A model generated the notes under the pieces. The model was not told where the DNA came from. It did not search any database and worked only from the letters and a program-made list of their open reading frames with translations. A stretch of 64,000 bases of DNA from Aphrophora alni (taxonomy: Eukaryota; Arthropoda; Insecta; Hemiptera; Aphrophoridae): contig OY740774.1 of assembly GCA_963513935.1 (NCBI GenBank), positions 88,430,385 to 88,494,384 on the forward strand, written 5' to 3'. Each line of letters begins with the position of its first letter. Positions within the stretch are counted from its first letter, which is position 1. A program made the position numbers and the translations under genes. Positions 63,590 through 64,000 of the stretch are shown piece after piece.

Positions 63590-63795
63590 TTGGCCTGGTG
63601 GTCTAGCAACACATGACACAAAAAACGCTGGCAGTGAGATCATGCACTAACCACAGAAGCCTGGCGTGAAGAGTAAAACTAACTGTACAGTAGTGCATAG
63701 CGGTTAAAGGGATAATAAAGATGAAAGAGAGGGGGATTGAGTCCAAGACCACATGAAGATGATGCAACAACATGACAATCGTAGGCCACCAGGAT
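63590..63795 (-). mobile_element. SINE-like repeat, copy 15, with tRNA-like flank
   Basis: The reverse strand holds catgtggtcttggactcaat, ccccctctctttcatcttta, the family's central block. On the + strand the other edge reads ggcctggtggtctagcaaca, reminiscent of a pol III A-box region (TGGTNNAGYGG). This makes it the copy most suggestive of a tRNA-derived origin, though the order of parts differs from the other copies. Confidence 0.4.
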
Positions 63796-64000
63796 TTTAT
63801 TATGAATTAAATGTATTACCTTTTTTAGGTTTCTCATTTATAATATTTTACATACAATATTATAGTACAAAATAGACAGACCTAAAAAAAAAGGTAAACA
63901 AATTTTAGATAACGAACATCAGAAAAGTGTAGATCGAGCTAGGACTTTGGTGAAGGCGTTTCTTGAGGTCATTCTACAAAAAAATTTTTTTAAATATTCA

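Larger units (their letters stand above)
59444..64000 (+). other. 3' flanking intron of fus (partial)
   Basis: It starts with donor gtaatt. No further fus exon (expected to begin with VLNR) was recognised. It is mostly AT-rich. About 61500-62100 contains text of the kind seen in degenerate dispersed repeats (gacccaaacgaaac, gagttactggg, cagatggacagacagacat). 62990-63110 has three short imperfect repeats of gatacatacaccgccg / gccgatatatc. SINE-like pieces are near 62860 and 63590. Confidence 0.6.

Noticed and set aside
63590..63795. tRNA gene suggested by ggcctggtggtctagc
   Set aside because: No cloverleaf could be drawn: there is no matching acceptor stem or anticodon arm at the right spacing. 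It is better explained as part of a SINE-like repeat.

Overview
This is eukaryotic, AT-rich, repeat-dense genomic DNA, most likely from an insect. I lean towards a hemipteran, but the sequence alone does not fix the order. It holds part of one recognisable host gene: the + strand orthologue of Drosophila fusilli (vertebrate ESRP1/ESRP2), an epithelial splicing regulator of the hnRNP F/H-like RRM class. Five coding exons (4482-4536, 30218-30328, 38419-38594, 40984-41078, 59228-59443) join in perfect phase. They encode about 217 residues: a short linker, RRM1 and RRM2. The 5' exons (N-terminal domain) and 3' exons (RRM3, C-terminus) lie outside the window. The four complete introns are about 25.7, 8.1, 2.4 and 18.1 kb, so almost everything else here is intron.

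The intron sequence is a catalogue of mobile and repetitive DNA. Tandem arrays: a degenerate TTAGG-rich array (3.5-4.25 kb), a 130-bp array of 8 units (9.2-10.2 kb), an 87-bp poly-G-bearing array of about 27 units with a hexameric higher-order repeat (13.0-15.4 kb), a ~115-bp array (18.9-19.7 kb), and a 54-bp GC-richer minisatellite ending 133 bp before the RRM1 exon (29.6-30.1 kb). Mobile elements: two mariner/Tc1-like elements with degenerate transposases on the minus strand (6.86-8.72 kb and 33.51-34.17 kb), at least two MITE families each present twice, many long foldback elements, about 15 copies of one SINE-like repeat, and three broken non-LTR retrotransposon fragments, all on the minus strand, in the 18-kb intron.

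Layout: 1-4481, 5' intron with SINE, foldback and TTAGG-like repeats. 4482-30328, RRM1 start exons around the first giant intron, where most satellites lie. 30329-38418, a transposon-dense intron. 38419-41078, two exons around a short intron that contains a ~0.5-kb tandem duplication. 41079-59227, a long, plainer AT-rich intron with LINE remnants. 59228-59443, RRM2 body. 59444-64000, part of the next intron. I recognised no tRNA, rRNA, CRISPR array or second host gene. Most short open frames are chance or repeat-derived. All repeat boundaries were read by eye and are approximate.
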